Shown: piece after piece, positions 58,965 to 60,978 of the stretch | Layout of the letters: every line of letters begins with the position of its first letter | Numbering within the stretch: position 1 is the stretch's first letter | Source: Symbiodinium natans | Lineage: Eukaryota > Sar > Dinophyceae > Suessiales > Symbiodiniaceae | DNA: 60,978 nucleotides | Assembly: GCA_905221605.1 (NCBI GenBank) | Contig: CAJNDS010000436.1 | Location: 80,001 to 140,978, forward strand | Direction of reading: 5' to 3' | Notes under the pieces: model-generated | Databases searched by the model: none | The model's input: the letters and a program-made list of their open reading frames with translations, nothing else | What the model was told of the DNA's origin: nothing | Program-made: the position numbers and the translations under genes

Positions 58965-59863
58965 ATGTGCAGCAGCGATTCCCCGGCTGAGCTGTGGGCT
59001 ATGTTGCCTCGCAGATTTCGAGCTGAGTACGGATGTACTGGTGGCTTAGTCCCATCTGCAAGTGTTCTCGCCTTCTTAGTGGACAACGCGGACGACATGG
59101 CCAGCTTGGTAGCGCAGTATGCACCTGGAGATGCTCGCGCGAGCCATGTGGCACGTGCTTTGTGGACTCTAGTGCAATGCGATGCCACTTCCGCTTGCAA
59201 ACGCCGTAGCCTTGTGGATCCTGCTTGGCAGCGAGTGCTTCTTGCGCATCGACTTCCGCAGTCTGAGTCGACTGCCCCTGGCCTGTGTGACACCTTATCT
59301 TGGCTGCGGTCGAAGTCCGGTGCTTGTCGGCGCAGTAGTACGCTGCTCTTTCGAAGTCGCAAACAACTTTCTCGAATTGAAGATGGACAGTCGCGTGAAT
59401 CTATTGATGCGCAGAGACTACTTCATTGCAGGCGTGAGTTGGCGGAGCTGGTTTCCGAAGCAGGTCTACCTATTGCTGCGCAAGCGCAACTGGCATCTGC
59501 TCCTGAGGAAATCATTGTTGCGTCCCTGGGTTCTATGAGGGCTTCCACTATTCGCAAGAAGGTTCGCGAGTGGCGCAGGGTCCGTATCTTCAGCCTGGGT
59601 GCCTGTGGAGCCCCTGGTGATGGTGGGGTCCTTGGAGCTCATGGTCGTCGATGCTCAGGCACCTCTATATGCGCGTGGTTTAGCTTTCTGCAAGCTTCTG
59701 AAGTTGTGGACTGCGTGCCGCACCAGTGACTTATGTGGTTTAAATCCTTCTAGTCTGCGTCTGAATCGCCTGGGCCTGGTTGGCGTGCTCGAGAAGACGA
59801 AGACTACGGGTGCTGGCAAGCGGCTTCGTCATCTTCCAATCTTCATCAATCATAGTGCGTTCT
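58965..59863 (+). pseudogene. Gamma tyrosine recombinase, internally deleted and cut off
   Basis: ATG 58965 ('MCSSDSPAELWAMLPRRFRA') matches the start at 15024. Then come 'RRELAELVSEAGLPIAAQAQ' and 'GSMRASTIRKKVREWRRVR'. At about 59590 roughly 95 codons present in the 15-kb copy are missing. Reading resumes in another frame at 59597 ('VPVEPLVMVGSLELMVVDAQ', 'FCKLLKLWTACRTSDLCG', 'GKRLRHLPIF'), with the first catalytic Arg in ACRTSD. Homology ends at about 59863 where AT-rich DNA begins. The catalytic C terminus is absent. Confidence 0.85.
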
Positions 59864-60175
59864 TTTGTAATATCTTCCGAAATAATCAAGATTCGATTCC
59901 TACGAAGAGATATGGATCTTTCTTGAATCATTGATATTATATTTCGGTTTTATATATTATGGCACTTCTATTCCAATATCAATCTATATAATATAAAATT
60001 ATGTATTCCTGCAATCCCAGACGAAAAATAATGAATCTAATTCATGCGTTATATTTATCGATTTCCTTCCATGATTTTCTGGATATGAATTCGAAAGAAT
60101 CCCAAAATATATATTTGATCGTATTTGACGATTGCTTCTCTGAATAAATTCAAATGAAATCAATTCTGGCATTAG

Positions 60176-60748
60176 AATTCGTTTTGCTCCACAGCGTGGC
60201 AGGGTATCGTTTGCTACGCGCTTATTTCATATATATTCGTTTTGGTTTGCTTCGTTGAATTCTATTTAGTCTCGTATATTGCGTGCTTTCCGGCAAATCA
60301 AATAGAAAAGAGAGAATTATCCGATTTTGAATTCGATTTATATATCTTTTATATAGGAATCTTTATCTTAATTTTCATAGTTCGTTCATATTTCCTTCTA
60401 TTATACGAAGATAAATTATATATAGAATATTATTGTATATTTTTCCTCTATAATATACTAATTCTCAATCATGAATTTATATTTTCTAGAGATTTAGAAC
60501 ATGTTTGCTGGATTTTGGAAAATATCATCAAATATCGGTCATATATTAAGCATCAGATATTATCCCCATGAAATAAGTCATGTGATGATGTCGTGGTTTA
60601 TAACGTTCATTTAATTTCCCATGATTTTATTTGGAGAGATAATTATAATATCAAAGATATGAAAATAAGTCTTGTTGATATTAATGGGAAATATAAATCA
60701 ATCCTATCAAGATTTGTTTTTTTTTCTAAAATCATTATGATGGATGAT
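60176..60748 (+). CDS. Unknown AT-rich reading frame with one in-frame TGA
   Basis: Open from 60176 (after TAG 60173) to TGA at 60569, about 131 codons, then in the same frame for a further 59 codons to TAA at 60749. So long a run is unlikely by chance at this composition. The first part is hydrophobic ('FDLYIFYIGIFILIFIV'), suggesting membrane segments; the part after the TGA is polar ('NYNIKDMKISLVDINGK'). If TGA encoded Trp, as in many mitochondria, this would be one protein of about 190 residues. The family is not recognised. Confidence 0.3.
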
Positions 60749-60751
60749 TAA

Positions 60752-60976
60752 TTATATTTTCTGATGAAAGAAATATTTTGGTAATACTTGAAGGTCCGTC
60801 GTGCAGGGATTGAGATGATCGATAATTTTCTTGGCATCAAAGAATATCTGATATTGAGATTTCATATTATTTAATTTCTTGGTCTCATCTTCATTCTTTT
60901 TCTTCTGATATGATTCTGCGCCCTTGGATTTAATTGGAGATGATCGTGGGTTTTTTAACGTATCAGATATTCTTTG
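60752..60976 (-). CDS. Lys-rich reading frame running off the window edge
   Basis: Minus strand, 74 codons open from the window edge to TAA at 60754-60752. It reads 'RISDTLKNPRSSPIKSKG', a Lys/Glu-rich stretch, then 'IFFDAKKIIDHLNPCTTD'. Partial; no family recognised. It ends a few bases from the stop of the plus-strand frame, so the two would be convergent. Confidence 0.3.
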   Translation of the reverse strand, partial: QRISDTLKNPRSSPIKSKGAESYQKKKNEDETKKLNNMKSQYQIFFDAKKIIDHLNPCTTDLQVLPKYFFHQKI

Positions 60977-60978
60977 AT

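Larger units (their letters stand above)
59864..60978. other. AT-rich segment of foreign or unknown origin
   Basis: Base composition changes abruptly inside the YR gene from GC-rich to strongly AT-rich and stays so to the window end. There are no dinoflagellate repeats and no retroelement motifs. It could be organellar or symbiont DNA inserted in the genome, or an assembly join to a contaminant. Confidence 0.8.

Noticed and set aside
59864-60978. Assignment of the AT-rich tail to a dinoflagellate plastid minicircle or mitochondrion
   Set aside because: No recognisable organellar gene; composition alone cannot tell organelle, symbiont or contaminant.

Overview
The window looks like nuclear DNA of a dinoflagellate. 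The strongest marker is an exact 22-nt match to the dinoflagellate spliced leader at 58840-58861. The rest is GC-rich, repeat-laden DNA packed with tyrosine-recombinase (YR) retroelements, some of which carry a cytosine-C5 DNA methyltransferase. Host single-copy content is almost nil: the only candidate is one lectin-like exon at about 14.3-14.8 kb. No tRNA, rRNA or CRISPR array was seen.

Layout. 1-14.3 kb holds no recognisable retroelement gene. It has microsatellites, 7-bp minisatellites, a foldback element and long tandem arrays. Most of it (5591-14185) is bounded by split direct repeats arranged A1...B1-A2...B2, so it looks like a gutted or non-autonomous element. 15.0-20.3 kb is a decayed gamma-family element in the order YR, gag, pol. 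20.9-24.5 kb holds two fused gamma pol remnants. 25.0-28.7 kb is an alpha-family gag plus pol with an intact 960-residue pol frame. 29.8-38.7 kb is a nearly whole alpha element (YR, gag, pol) with split direct repeats, inserted precisely and without target duplication into a beta-family YR gene whose halves lie at 29387-29811 and 38677-39583. 40.5-49.1 kb carries two intact YR genes, then a beta gag and an intact methyltransferase-RT-RNase H pol. 49.7-53.3 kb is a second beta gag-pol. 53.7-56.9 kb is a minus-strand YR and a beta pol remnant. 56.9-59.86 kb is a gamma gag-pol joined to a spliced-leader-headed gamma YR. At about 59,864 composition switches abruptly to AT-rich DNA of unknown origin.

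How the genes work together. YR would integrate and excise a circular DNA form. Gag would package the RNA and carries CCCH and CCHC-like zinc fingers. Pol would copy it (RT, RNase H), and in the beta family also carries a DNMT-like C5 methyltransferase at its N terminus. At all five readable gag/pol junctions the two genes share one frame and are separated only by stop codons: UGA-CUA twice, UAG-GGACAG twice, UGA-AAA once. This points to stop-codon readthrough for making Gag-Pol. Family names alpha, beta and gamma are mine, assigned from sequence resemblance within the window.
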